This document shows positions 1 to 9,726 of a stretch of DNA of 64,000 nucleotides, piece after piece. Both the position numbers and the translations under genes were made by a program. Within the stretch, counting starts at the first letter, position 1, and every line of letters begins with the position of its first letter. The DNA comes from Gymnopus androsaceus JB14. Taxonomy: Eukaryota; Basidiomycota; Agaricomycetes; Agaricales; Omphalotaceae. The notes below the pieces were generated by a model. The model was not told the origin of the DNA. It did no database searches and was given only the letters and a program-made list of their open reading frames with translations. The DNA lies in the NCBI GenBank assembly GCA_009733575.1, contig ML769388.1:434001-498000 (forward strand), in the 5' to 3' direction.

Positions 1-484
1 AGGAAGCAGGGGCTGGAGTAGAAGGAGCGCTCTGATGGCTCTTTCCTCCTGCAAAAGTGAACTTTTCATCGATCAGAGCTTGAATCCTCATTGCTAGAGT
101 GCGAGTATCAGGCGCATCCTGCGTATCTGGTTCAGCTTCTGCATTTTCAGCAGAATCGCCGGTCTTGTTCTTCTGTTCGGCTTGGGTGAGCGCCTTTACT
201 TCCTCTCTCCACTTTTCCAAACCAGCCTTGTATTGCTTCGACTTTTGTTCCCAGTCAGAGGCTCCAGTGCCACTTTGTGGGGATCCTGATAGATCCCAGG
301 TGGTCGGAGGAAATGGGGGCTCTGGAGCAGATTGTAATCCACTTGTAGCGTAGCTTTTAAAGCGAGCGAATGCAGAAAGTTTCGCTTTGGGCAATGTAGG
401 AGGATTGCTAGTGGAATCCGATGGGGGATCAGTTGTCTTTTGGTCGGTTTCCATTGGTTTAGAGGGAGGTTCAGAGGAGGACAT
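1..484 (-). CDS. hypothetical protein, N-terminal part (runs off window)
   Basis: An uninterrupted frame runs from an ATG at 484 to the left edge, about 161 codons, so the C-terminus is missing. The first ~35 residues are Ser/Pro/Thr-rich and low in complexity. A basic, aromatic stretch follows (residues ~34-45, AFARFKSYATSGLQ), then a charged, probably helical segment (WEQKSKQYKAGLEKWREEV) and an acidic linker. No catalytic motif is visible and I do not recognise the family. The ~400 bp between this start and the next gene would serve as a divergent promoter. It is probably real, because the frame stays open on the coding strand with even amino-acid usage. Confidence 0.6.
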   Translation of the reverse strand, partial: MSSSEPPSKPMETDQKTTDPPSDSTSNPPTLPKAKLSAFARFKSYATSGLQSAPEPPFPPTTWDLSGSPQSGTGASDWEQKSKQYKAGLEKWREEVKALTQAEQKNKTGDSAENAEAEPDTQDAPDTRTLAMRIQALIDEKFTFAGGKSHQSAPSTPAPAS

Positions 485-880
485 GACGGTTTACAGAGAA
501 AAGGCGATGAACGAGCTATGATATCATCAACATGATCAAGACAAATAGCAAAGTCAAAGAGATAAGATAACATCCTTGCCGATCTCGGAGTCGATCGGAT
601 CCATCTTTCTTGATCTTTTCTCTTTCAACTTTCATCACTAACCATCCAGGGATTCATGCCCAACCTATAGCATATTCCAGGCTATTGATACTCCTTTGTG
701 GTACATTCTAATCCTCCACGAAAAACCCCTGATCTTCGTGACGACCAAGTACAAAATCAAAATCTACTCTGTAGCGGCGCGCCCTGCAACGAACGAGACT
801 GCGGTTTTGGGACAGGAAGAAAATAAATATAATCCTTCAGCGCAGTCCAATCAATTCTCTTCTCTCATTCAATTACTGCT

Positions 881-2612
881 ATGGCCATCTGTAATGCTTT
901 CGCCGTTGGTGTCAGAATACGTCTTGTCGTCTTTTCCATCTGTTTAGTGAGTTTGTTGTACAGTATGTCATGGATATATTTCTTACTAATGATCTACAGA
1001 ATATTTTGCTTATGGGGTTTTTGGTCTTGCATGAAGACGTTCGAGCACTGGTTGCCCATCATCTGTATCCAAACACGAAATATAATTCCATCGCTGAAGT
1101 GCTCATACCGGAGCCTCCTTACGAGCCCCAGGGAAAAGAAAACGCCACATTCGTTTTTCTAGCACGAAATTCTGATCTCAATGGAGTCTTAAAAAGTATG
1201 CAAAGTATAGAACAACATTTCAATGAGCGGTTTGGTTATCCTTGGATTTTCTTGAATGAAGAAGAATTCACAGAAGAGTTCAAGGAGTGAGTGCTGCGCA
1301 TTGCTTGTTCATGCATTAATTAATATATGCTGGCTGGTAGGAGGGTGACGGCCGAGACCCTTGCACCAGTGCAGTTTGGAGTGATACCCGCTAGCCATTG
1401 GTATCAACCAGAATGGATAGACGAAGCCAGAGCGGAACGTGCCCGAAATATAATGAAAGAATTGGGCGTAATATATGCTGGTACGTATTCCTTGAATGTA
1501 CGTAGAGGCCTCGTACTCATTCTCTGCTAGATAGTGTGGTACGTCTTCCTTGAATGTAGAAGTTCCTCGCGCTCATTCAGCACTTATTCATCGCAGCCGT
1601 ATCGCAACATGTGCAGGTTTAACTCTGGGGTGAGTGAGAATGAGAAACCTTTGAAACACACGTCAAATGACTGACTATCCCTTAGTACTTCTTTCACCAT
1701 CCAACTCGTTCAACCATACCGGTACTACTGGCGTATTGAGTATGATCTTCCTGGTCATTGAGAGCCGTATGACTGACCTTTATTTTTAGACCTGACGTTG
1801 AATACTCCTGCGAAATTCAATACGATCCTTTCGAGTATCTCAAGCTGAACAACATAACATACGGTGAATTCTTTTACATGCGCACTCATAATCTGGTACT
1901 CATCCAAGAACAGGGTTTACTATTTCCCTAAGAGAGTTGGGACACACAGTAACGACGCTATGGGACAACGTGAAATGTTCGGGTTTTACACGTGTCTAGC
2001 AACACCTCGTATTGATGTTCTCTCGTCATAGTATTCATGGAAGAGTATCCTCAATACATTGCCGAAGACAATGCCATGGCCTTTCTCAGTGACAACGGCG
2101 GAGATACATACAATCTATGCCACTGTGAGTCTTTTCGCTTCTATGTCTATATACATGTTACCCAATATCCTCACAGTTTGGAGCAACTTTGAAATCGCGG
2201 ATATGGACTTTTGGCGCAGTGAAGCGTATACCAAGTTTTTCGAATTTTTAGATTCAAAAGGCGGATTCTACTACGAGGTACATCTCTACATTAACAGACC
2301 TGATCCTGTCTCTAATTCCTGTCTTAGCGATGGGGAGATGCACCTGTTCATTCCATCGCTGCTGGCCTTTTCTTGAAGAAGGAACAGCTGCACTTTTTCA
2401 ATGACATCGGCTATACTCACTCTGGCATTATGCATTGTCCTCAGCAACCAGCCTTCTTAACGGGCCATTGTACTTGCAATCGTGTCCATACTGTAGGCAA
2501 GTTTTTCGGAACCTCGATAAGTTTCAGAATAGTATCTGAACCTGTTCTATTAGATTATAGGGAACATTCATGTTTGCCGATGTTTAAACGTATGAAGAAC
2601 GGCAAATGGTGA
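881..2612 (+). CDS. GT15 (KRE2/KTR/MNT1-type) alpha-1,2-mannosyltransferase, with one apparent frameshift
   Basis: A type II Golgi membrane enzyme that would add alpha-1,2-mannose from GDP-mannose to N- and O-linked glycans. Exon 1 (881-946) plus the start of exon 2 (from 1000) gives a short cytoplasmic tail and a membrane anchor ending [10 protein letters not shown]. Then come the family landmarks: [97 protein letters not shown] and [11 protein letters not shown]. An 8-nt microexon (1531-1538) restores the frame before YRNMCRF. The fifth coding segment (from 1686) begins YFFHHP in frame, but the expected [12 protein letters not shown] lies one frame over. An extra A in the AA at 1703-1704 explains this. 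The gene ends in a tail like those of Ktr proteins ([14 protein letters not shown]). It is either a sequencing artefact or a recent pseudogene. The family call is very secure; the final intron is uncertain. Confidence 0.88.
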
Positions 2613-3096
2613 TACGAGTTGTCGTGCACCTTTGCTTTACCACCCCTCGTCGGATCCTTGATCAGTCGAATGACTGCATACGCAGCATCAGCAACCGTTC
2701 GTCTTGAAGATTATTCGCAAACTTGATGAACCAGACCCACTCACGTAGGAACCTTACCTATTGCTCCTAACTACGCTCGCTTCAGCTTCACATTCATTCC
2801 GACTTCATTCATTGTTGCTTCATGTATTTATCAGTATGATTCATTGTAATTTACGCTCGGATATTCACTGGCACTATTTATTCCTATGCATGTTGCTTGC
2901 AGTTTTGTTTAATGGACCAAGAGTGTTTTTGATCTGTTGAAAGGTCCAGTTGGTCATGTAGAAGTCAATGTATCGAGATTATATTGCTTTCCGTCTGAAT
3001 TTCCGTTGAGAATTACGTTGCGAAACCTAGTACTTGAAGGCGCGCGACGAGAATACACCAAACGTGACCATCCTGGTCCGTGCGCAGCTCTCCGAG
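2613..3096. other. intergenic, no gene seen
   Basis: About 480 bp between the mannosyltransferase stop and the snRNA promoter. I see no conserved coding frame. It should hold the 3' UTR of the mannosyltransferase and the upstream elements of the snRNA. Confidence 0.5.
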
Positions 3097-3104
3097 TATA
3101 AATT
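3097..3104 (+). promoter_or_regulatory. TATA box of the snRNA gene
   Basis: TATAAATT lies 33 bp upstream of the inferred 5' end at 3130, the usual spacing for TATA-driven small nuclear RNA genes. The sequence just upstream (ACCATCCTGGTCCGTG) could be a proximal element, but I cannot confirm this. Confidence 0.55.
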
Positions 3105-3129
3105 GACAGCTCAAACATACGAACAACTC

Positions 3130-3305
3130 ATACTTACCTTGATGGCACAGGCCCCTTCACGTACCCGGGTTTGTGGGCTGTGGAGATCCTTCATAGCACG
3201 GCGACCTTGTCCATACAAAGGGTGTCTGCGGCTTGTATAGGCTCAGGCTTATGCACCGTCTAAATATTTTCCTGTCCCACATCGGCCACTCTGGCTGGGT
3301 GGGCT
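3130..3305 (+). ncRNA. probable U1 spliceosomal snRNA
   Basis: U1 recognises 5' splice sites by base-pairing. The inferred transcript starts AUACUUACCUU, the invariant U1 5' end complementary to AG|GUAAGU. It is about 175 nt long, close to the ~165 nt of human U1. A first hairpin (GGCCC..GGGUU) has the loop UUCACGUA, close to the U1-70K loop AUCACGAA. A further hairpin (CCAUACAA..UUGUAUAGG) follows, then an Sm-like site AAAUAUUUUCC near 3262. The 3' end is a strong terminal hairpin (CCCAC-AUC-GGCCA / UGGCU-GGGUGGG). A TATA box lies 33 bp upstream, and seven T residues follow at 3307-3313. The middle of the RNA does not align with other U1s by eye, so the call rests on the two ends, the first loop and the promoter spacing. 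Confidence 0.7.
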
Positions 3306-3306
3306 C

Positions 3307-3313
3307 TTTTTTT
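3307..3313 (+). terminator. T7 tract after the snRNA hairpin
   Basis: Seven consecutive T residues directly follow the GC-rich terminal hairpin, a Pol III-style termination signal. Most U1 genes are Pol II-transcribed, so this is either coincidental or unusual. Confidence 0.45.
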
Positions 3314-3614
3314 AATGACAGATCACTGCTCTAACCCTAATCTAGGGTTTAATCGCCAGATTTGGTTAGTATACTTGTTGTTACTTACTGTACTTACTGT
3401 ATATGCATGCGAGTTCGAACCCGCGTATAAATACATAAATTCTTGCGCCATTGCTTTTCATCTCCCTTAACATCTCCTGAAATACTAGTCGAAATCCACA
3501 TACCCGAAGCCTGTTCGAGGTTCAAGAATTGCTGCACGTGGCGAGAATCAGCCATCCGCGGCGCGCCTTTATCCTTCAATTCCTTGTCATTAACCACGAC
3601 GACGACGTTCTACA

Positions 3615-6217
3615 ATGGCCAGACAATCTGTTCGCATTCAAGCAAAGCTAGCTGCTGCCGAAGACCCTCAGATGCAGGATGCAACTGCCTCTTCCACTGT
3701 AAATAGTCACACACATGCACGGGACGATGAATACAAAGAATACGAAGAGGAAGAGCCCGAGAAACATGCTCGGAAAAGAGCTAGAAAAAGCACTCGGTCT
3801 ATATCAGATTCAAAGCGTCGAATACCTGAACAATTCAGGAAAGTTCGGGGTAAATTGGGAATGCTCGAGAGACTAGCCAAGGATGTTCCGTTGGATGTGA
3901 TATTTGAGGTGAGTGCTAAGGAAAAATATTGCGCATGATTAACCCGAGTTTAACATCTAGATCTTCTTTTACCTCGATCCAAGCGATCTTCTTCGTCTCG
4001 CTCGGACATCCAAGGATCTTCGATGTATATTAATGAGCAAGACCTCAGAAAATATTTGGCGTACTGCTCGCGGAAACGTTCAAGGTCTTCCACCTCTTCC
4101 ATTTGATTTGAATGAGCCACAATACGCTCATCTTCTCTATGAGTCGTATTGTCATGTCAGTCTCTGAACCCGCTATGATACTCTCCAGCTAACATTGAGT
4201 TTATGTTTAGGTCTGCAACCACAAAGGACGTTGCGATTTTATCTACTGGTCATTTCGAATGCGGTGTTGCAAGAACTGTTCCGCAACGTACGCTTTCTGT
4301 CTATACATCGTCACACTTTAGCTGCTACTTATTCGCGTTGTCTTTTAGCTTCCCTGGTATATTTGATTCCGAATACTGTTACAACCAGCCTGCAGATTTC
4401 CGTGGCTGTAATATATTGCCGAAAGACTGCACTCAGGGAGCCGGTTGGTTATACACAGATGTGTAGCTACCAAGTATTACACTTACTCAAACTCCAAAGG
4501 GACCCGTCGGCACGTTGGTAATCTTGAAATCGCAGAGCGATTCAAAGCAGAATACGAAGCACTTCAAACTCCAGAAGATCGTTCCGCCTGGCTTGTTCGT
4601 AAATCGGAAGAAAGACGAACACTTGATGCGGTACAGCTATTTCTGGCCTCATTCAATCATGCAGTATACAAGTACTGATTAGTTTTCTAGCATGGGAGAC
4701 TTTGTGAGGATTGGCACCGAGCCAGGTTAGCGAATCGTACCGGTGAACTGAGCAATATCCGCGAACAAAGGAAGGACGCGTGAGTAGTCTCTCTTGTAGA
4801 CTTGTAACCTTTGCCGAAACCATGATTCGTCCAGTATCCTTGATCGACTAGGAGAAATTGGGTGGCGCGAGGAGGCAGAAAAAATCATTGCGTCGTCGTC
4901 TCATCCCTGGGATGAGTTCACCACCCACCCATCTGTCAAACAGACAAAGAAACTCACTCAATATGGTAAGACACTCACTCTGTTAACCGTTTATGTACTC
5001 TTGACCAATACCCACTCAAGGCTGGAACAGCATCAAATCCGAATTGTTGGAAATGCTGTCGGCTCATAAGACCAAACGTCTGGCTCAAGAACGAGATAAA
5101 ACTGCTAAGCAGCGCTATTTCCTACTCGAAAAAGAGTATAATGCTGTCTGGTTGACAACAGATCTTCGAGAGCCTTTCCCTGCACTGGGTGATATAATCA
5201 CCAACAGAATATTTGAAGACCTCATATGGGATACTCCCGACACCGAAGCACTCACAGATGTATTCTTCCGGGAAAAGCTTTCGCAGTATCTTCCTCGCAT
5301 CATTGAAGAATGGAGACCCGCCAAAGTACAGGAGCTCGTCGAAGTAATGCAAAAATCCCGCCCAACTGCTTCCGCCGCTGACCTACACCTGGCAACTTCG
5401 GTCTTCGAATGCCCTGACTGCCGCGCCAAGATGCAGTATCCCCAAATATTTTATCACTTTTGCTGTGTTTACAACCCAGTACCAAACAGTCTTAGTGAAG
5501 AGCGAATCAAGAAGATATACTCCTATGATAACAAAGCCAGGATGTCTCACAAAGTCATCTTCAGTGAAAGCGGGTCCAGAATTGTAAAGACAATCGTCGA
5601 GAGTTGTTCCCTTGATCCCGCTACTACGACGATACAAGACTTGCACTCTGCTAATCCGCTGATTGAGTGTCCGGCTTGTTACCTGGCACCCATGCAATCC
5701 TACTCCGAACTTGGACGGTCTTTCATGAGATGGCCATATGCGGTGGGCATTGTAATCTGCCTAAAAGAAGTATGTATTCCTAACGCCTCATTTGCTTTAA
5801 GGTCATCCACGGCGGCACAAATCATAATCTCACGATCAACTCTTTTGGTGAAGAAACGGAGCAGATCATTGCCTGTGAACCAGAATTCAGAGTTGCGGAG
5901 GCCATATGTTGTGCCCACTGTCATACGGCTCTCCATAGTACATTCAACAGTCTGCTCGAACATCTGAAAGCCAAGTAAGTACTTGAAATGTTTCCAACCG
6001 ACATGGTTTCAATAAATTGAATAATATTTTCTGCAGCCACAGTGATATTACTGGCCTCGACATAGTTGTAACTTCCTCTCTTCGTAACCTCCGAGCTGAA
6101 TTCGTCCAAAGGCATTGGTACTGGAATCCCCGAGCCAGGTTGTTGATGCAGGGTGGTGCGTTCCGATACAATAAAGAAGAGTCGGCTCTGGTAGCTGGTA
6201 CATCTGCTCAGTCTTAG
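3615..6217 (+). CDS. F-box domain protein with C-terminal Cys-rich segments
   Basis: A likely SCF ubiquitin-ligase substrate receptor of the large agaric F-box family. Exon 1 (3615-3908) encodes a basic N-terminus (KHARKRARKSTR) leading into LERLAKDVPLDVIFE. Exon 2 (3961-4155) continues the F-box as IFFYLDPSDLLRLARTSKD and has the family hallmark FDLNEPQYAHLLYESYC. Exon 3 from 4211 carries a Cys cluster (CNHKGRCDFIYWSFRMRCC). The middle is a long helical region (ERFKAEYEAL, then the large exon beginning near 5023). Two further CxxC elements (ECPDCRAKM, ECPACYLAP) and CCAHCHTALHSTFNSLLEH occur near the C-terminus and look like zinc ligands. The last exon ends at 6217. Splicing around 4288-4480 could not be resolved uniquely. 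The substrate is unknown. Confidence 0.8.
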
Positions 6218-6402
6218 TTGCTAGCTTCGTTGAATTACTCAGTTACTCAGTGTTTCGTTACACTAGGATCCCTCCTCTTTACTTTAAAACTATACAGTAT
6301 ACTATCGCTTCGGCTAATAACAGTTTTCATTTGAAGAAGTCTATTGCCAAAGTTAATGTTAGAATGACTGTATATTATGTTGTTTGATGCATTCTGAGGT
6401 AT

Positions 6403-6481
6403 GCCGGCGTGGCGCAATGGTAGCGCGTAGCTTTCCTACCAGGATAGGCTGAAGTTGCGGGTTCGATCCCCGTCGTCGGTT
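6403..6481 (+). tRNA. tRNA-Arg(CCT) with a 7-nt intron
   Basis: A complete cloverleaf can be drawn. The acceptor stem GCCGGCG pairs with CGTCGGT (6474-6480) with two G-T pairs, and the D arm is GCGC-AATGGTA-GCGC. The T arm is GCGGG-TTCGATC-CCCGT. The anticodon stem TAGCT/GGCTG encloses TTCCTA, a short insert CCAGGAT (6439-6445), and A. The anticodon is CCT (6435-6437). AGG inside the insert can pair with it, as in canonical nuclear tRNA introns placed one base after the anticodon. The D arm and anticodon region resemble yeast tRNA-Arg(CCU). Confidence 0.9.
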
Positions 6482-6506
6482 TAGGACCTCAGATTCGTAG
6501 TGATGC

Positions 6507-6522
6507 TTTTTTAGTTTTTTTT
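6507..6522 (+). terminator. Pol III terminator of tRNA-Arg
   Basis: T6 (6507-6512) and T8 (6515-6522) runs begin about 26 bp after the tRNA 3' end, as expected for RNA polymerase III termination with a backup site. Confidence 0.75.
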
Positions 6523-6600
6523 AATGACCGATCATGCATCTACATTATCTATATTTATATCTATCTACTTACTCTTTCTGTAAAATCTAATTTCTACTCA

Positions 6601-8676
6601 TCACAAGATTCCGTCAACCCACACCCTTCTCCCTAGCTCATGGGCACAGTCCGGCGCATGAGGAAGACCTCGTACTGCCACTCTTCCAGTGTTACTTTCT
6701 GTAGTCGGTAATTCTGCGCTAGAGGTAGCAGAAGAAATTCCAGCGAAGCAAAGCACTGGTGTTTTTCCTATACCCGAACCACTAGTACCAGTAGCACCAT
6801 CCGCCTCCCCAAGATCCACATCAAACTCGGATCCATCTACAACTTCAACCAGACCAGCAAGTGGGTCGTCCGAAGCCTGTACCTCAGGATCATCACCGAC
6901 AGCAATTTCAGAAAGGCTCGAGCTTGATTCCGAATTTGCAGGTGAATGTGAACGGGAGGCGGATTCTGCTCTCGAGCGCGGACGCGACGTTTGCGATGAC
7001 GTAGACGCAGACGCTAGTTCTTCTTCAGGAGTAGCGAAACGCATAATACGTACCAATTTGTTTCGCCAGCTCGTGCGTAGACGCTCCCGAGCTTTGACGA
7101 GCTTAGTCAAGCCCTCTGCCCATCCACGTTCCCATTCTCTATTGATGTTTTCGAGAAGAGGGCCGTAAGTGACTGAAAGGAGGTCTGGACCTGGTGGGTC
7201 TTCGGGAACAAGGGAATGGGGGATGTAGAGAGTGGTACTGAGGTAGCGTAATGTTGGTAAAGGAGGTAAGACGCGAATGCGTTCGGGATCATTGGAGTTG
7301 GTGTTAGTAGGCCCTCTACGGGATGGGCCACTAGGACCAGGAGCAACAGGATCCTCCTTGCGGAGGGAGAGAGTAGCAGTAGCCAATCCCTTCCGGCCTC
7401 TAGTACGCTTGGTTTCCTTTTTCGGCTCTTTCTTTCCCTCTCGAACCTGGAGCGCATCAATCCATGCATTCAGCTTCTTTTCCTTCTCCTTGGCTTTATT
7501 TAATCCAGCAACTGCGCAGCTCAGAGAAAGACTACCCCATTCATGAGAGTTGTCCCTGAAAGCGATATCACCGTTTCGCAGGATACTACAGTCATCTAGT
7601 ATTATGTGTGTCAAGGAAGGATAATATGCGAGGATTTGAGGAAGTGATGCTTCCGGGATGAGGCACGTTGAAAGATCGAGGAAAGTGAGGCATGGGGCAG
7701 GAGATAGATGTGCATTAACGACGCGACGGAGGTATTTTTTGGATGGTTTGGATCCTACTGGGATGGAAGCACCGTAGGATGGTGGATGGGGTAGTGGAGC
7801 CAGAGTTAGCGATCGAGTGAGGTTTCGCGATGGGAAACGTAGTCGGAGATGTTTAAGAGTCGTACGTAGATATGGTGCACGAAGGAGACCTGGGAGTGCT
7901 GCTTCCAGTTGGAAGAATACGAGAGGCTGGGCAAAGCCTGCTGCTAACGTGCGTTGAGGAAGACCTAGAGAGAAGGTTGCAGGAGGACTGACTTCGGATC
8001 CTTCACTTGTACCAGAGTCCATGGTCAAGGGATCCTGAACGATGGATAGAGTGGGCAGGCGGCCTACTGGCCAGCGCGATAAGGCGTCTAGTGTTGGATC
8101 AAAGTAGGAGCCCTGATAATCGTTAGTGGATGTATAATATGAGAAAAGGACTCGTCCTACACTTAGAAACTGTTGGTAAGTAGCTTTCTGGACGCTGCCT
8201 AAACGTTAGCTTCAGTCCAGTTAAGAACCTTGAACGTACTATGGTCTGAATCTCAAGGAGAGATATCGCAAGTTGCCCACGCATTTCAGGCATCTACCTT
8301 TCTGATCAACAGAGAAGAGCTCTTCAAGATGCTCCGGGACGAAATTCTTTGGTCCGATCCAAATAGTTAAAGTGTGTAAATTTGGAAGTAATGTAAGAAG
8401 ATCAAGGACGATCTCAGCGTCAGCAGTCCATGTCTCTAAAGAAAAGACCTGAATCCAGTTGCATGGTTGTTCCGTATCCTGTTCTCGAGGACGAATTCGC
8501 TCATACAAAGGTCCAAGTTGGGAGGGTTTTGTGATATGGATTTTCTGAAAAAGCTGGTGTCGGGGAACAGGAGAATGGGGAATTGCGCGAGTTAGAGAGA
8601 GAAGAGTTGGTCTAACGTCGGATTCTTTGAGCTGGTTGATTATCTCTTCATAGATTTCTGAAGGAAGGAAGCGCAT
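6601..8676 (-). CDS. F-box/leucine-rich-repeat-like protein
   Basis: The protein starts MRFLPSEIYEEIINQLKE, a typical N-terminal F-box of the agaric F-box/LRR family. Repeated leucine-rich strands follow (LDLLTLLPNLHTLTIWIGP, TFLDLSTCL, YYPSLTHIILDDC). Exon 1 is 8676-8240. A short exon (about 8194-8160) reading YVQKATYQQFLS comes next, then one large exon from 8112 to the stop at 6601. The C-terminal half is basic, then Ser-rich and disordered (SASTSSQTSRPRSRAES), then acidic. The role is presumably as an SCF substrate adaptor, inferred only from the fold. The start lies 51 bp from the divergently transcribed prefoldin gene, so the two share a very short promoter. No frame break was noticed. 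Confidence 0.75.
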
Positions 8677-8726
8677 GGCTAAGTCAAAGCTGAGAATCTC
8701 AGGCGCCTTTCTTTCTTTCTCCCACC

Positions 8727-9301
8727 ATGTCTCTTCCCGATGAAACTCTGCGAAAAGTCTGCTTCAATTCTTATGCCAACGTCAAGCTCGCTCACATTTC
8801 GTTCAGATCCTCATCCAAATCCAGCAAACGGCCATCCAATCGCAACGCGCACACACTCTTGCCGCTCAACAAACCTCTGTGAAAGAACGCGAACGTAGAA
8901 TTTTACAGCTTACGATAGAGGAAATTGGCGGAATCAAGGAAGATGTGAATCTTTACAAGGGTGTAGGAAAGATGTTTGTATCGCGCTGGGATCTGGGAGA
9001 TAGTCTCTTCGGCTGATTCGGATTCCAGGTTCATGATGGTACCAAGGAAGGAAATGGAGAAGGAGCTTAAAACGCAAGAGAAGGAGCTATCGGATGATAT
9101 TTCAAGTTTGAACAAAAAGGTGCGTCTCAAGGACTATCAGAGAATTCGTTGGCTAAAGTCTTTGCAGACAAAATATTTAGAGAAGCAATTTAATGAATCT
9201 CAGGCGCAGTTGCGGGACATTGTATGTCCAGTGCTCATGCTTTATCTGTCCATACACTGACGATCTTGTAGTTCCATCATGCACCGAAACAGCAGCAATA
9301 A
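8727..9301 (+). CDS. PFD1: prefoldin subunit 1 (beta-type)
   Basis: A subunit of the hexameric prefoldin chaperone that hands nascent actin and tubulin to the CCT chaperonin in the cytosol. Five exons (8727-8756, 8807-8973, 9029-9119, 9168-9221, 9272-9301) join in frame. They give about 123 residues, the usual beta-prefoldin length. The N-terminal helix (SLPDETLRKILIQIQQTAI) leads to the beta-hairpin region GKMFMMVPRKEM, the family's conserved GRMF-type motif. A C-terminal coiled coil follows (EKQFNESQAQLRDI). The gene ends KQQ and is intact. The call is based on motif order and length. Confidence 0.9.
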
Positions 9302-9561
9302 TTATCCACTTGTATTATACTTTAGAGTCGCGTGTAGAGCATCTGATCCTCCCACAAGCTTTCAATACGTCGAGATCGATTGCGTCCATGAACCTTCACT
9401 GGGGAATTTTGAAGGCAAAGAAACTGAGGGTCGAGAGATATCTGCATTAGGCGCACAACCTTGACAGTTCCTTCATGGAAAGAAGTGACTCTATAACTAC
9501 TATTACTGTGCAGATATATAATAATTAGTAGAGAAATAAATTTGATACTGCACGTGCTCAC

Positions 9562-9672
9562 GCGTTTCCCGCTTCCTTCAGAACGTCCAGGACCAATTTC
9601 CGACGTTCGACTCTTGATCCCGTACTTTTCCTTTTCGGCGTCTACTTGTCCTCGAAAGCCTCTCTTTGCCAT
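9562..9672 (-). CDS. possible 37-residue microprotein
   Basis: On the minus strand an ATG at 9672 opens MAKRGFRGQVDAEKEKYG and continues to ..GSGKR. There a good donor (GTGAGC) is followed by an acceptor whose first codon is a stop. The ORF is highly charged. It starts 55 bp from the divergent SNU114 start. It may be a genuine tiny gene or a chance frame; I do not recognise it. Confidence 0.25.
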
Positions 9673-9726
9673 CTGAAAAACTACTGCTTTGAACTTTGAC
9701 TAGTTCAAACTCTTATTTGACCAATA

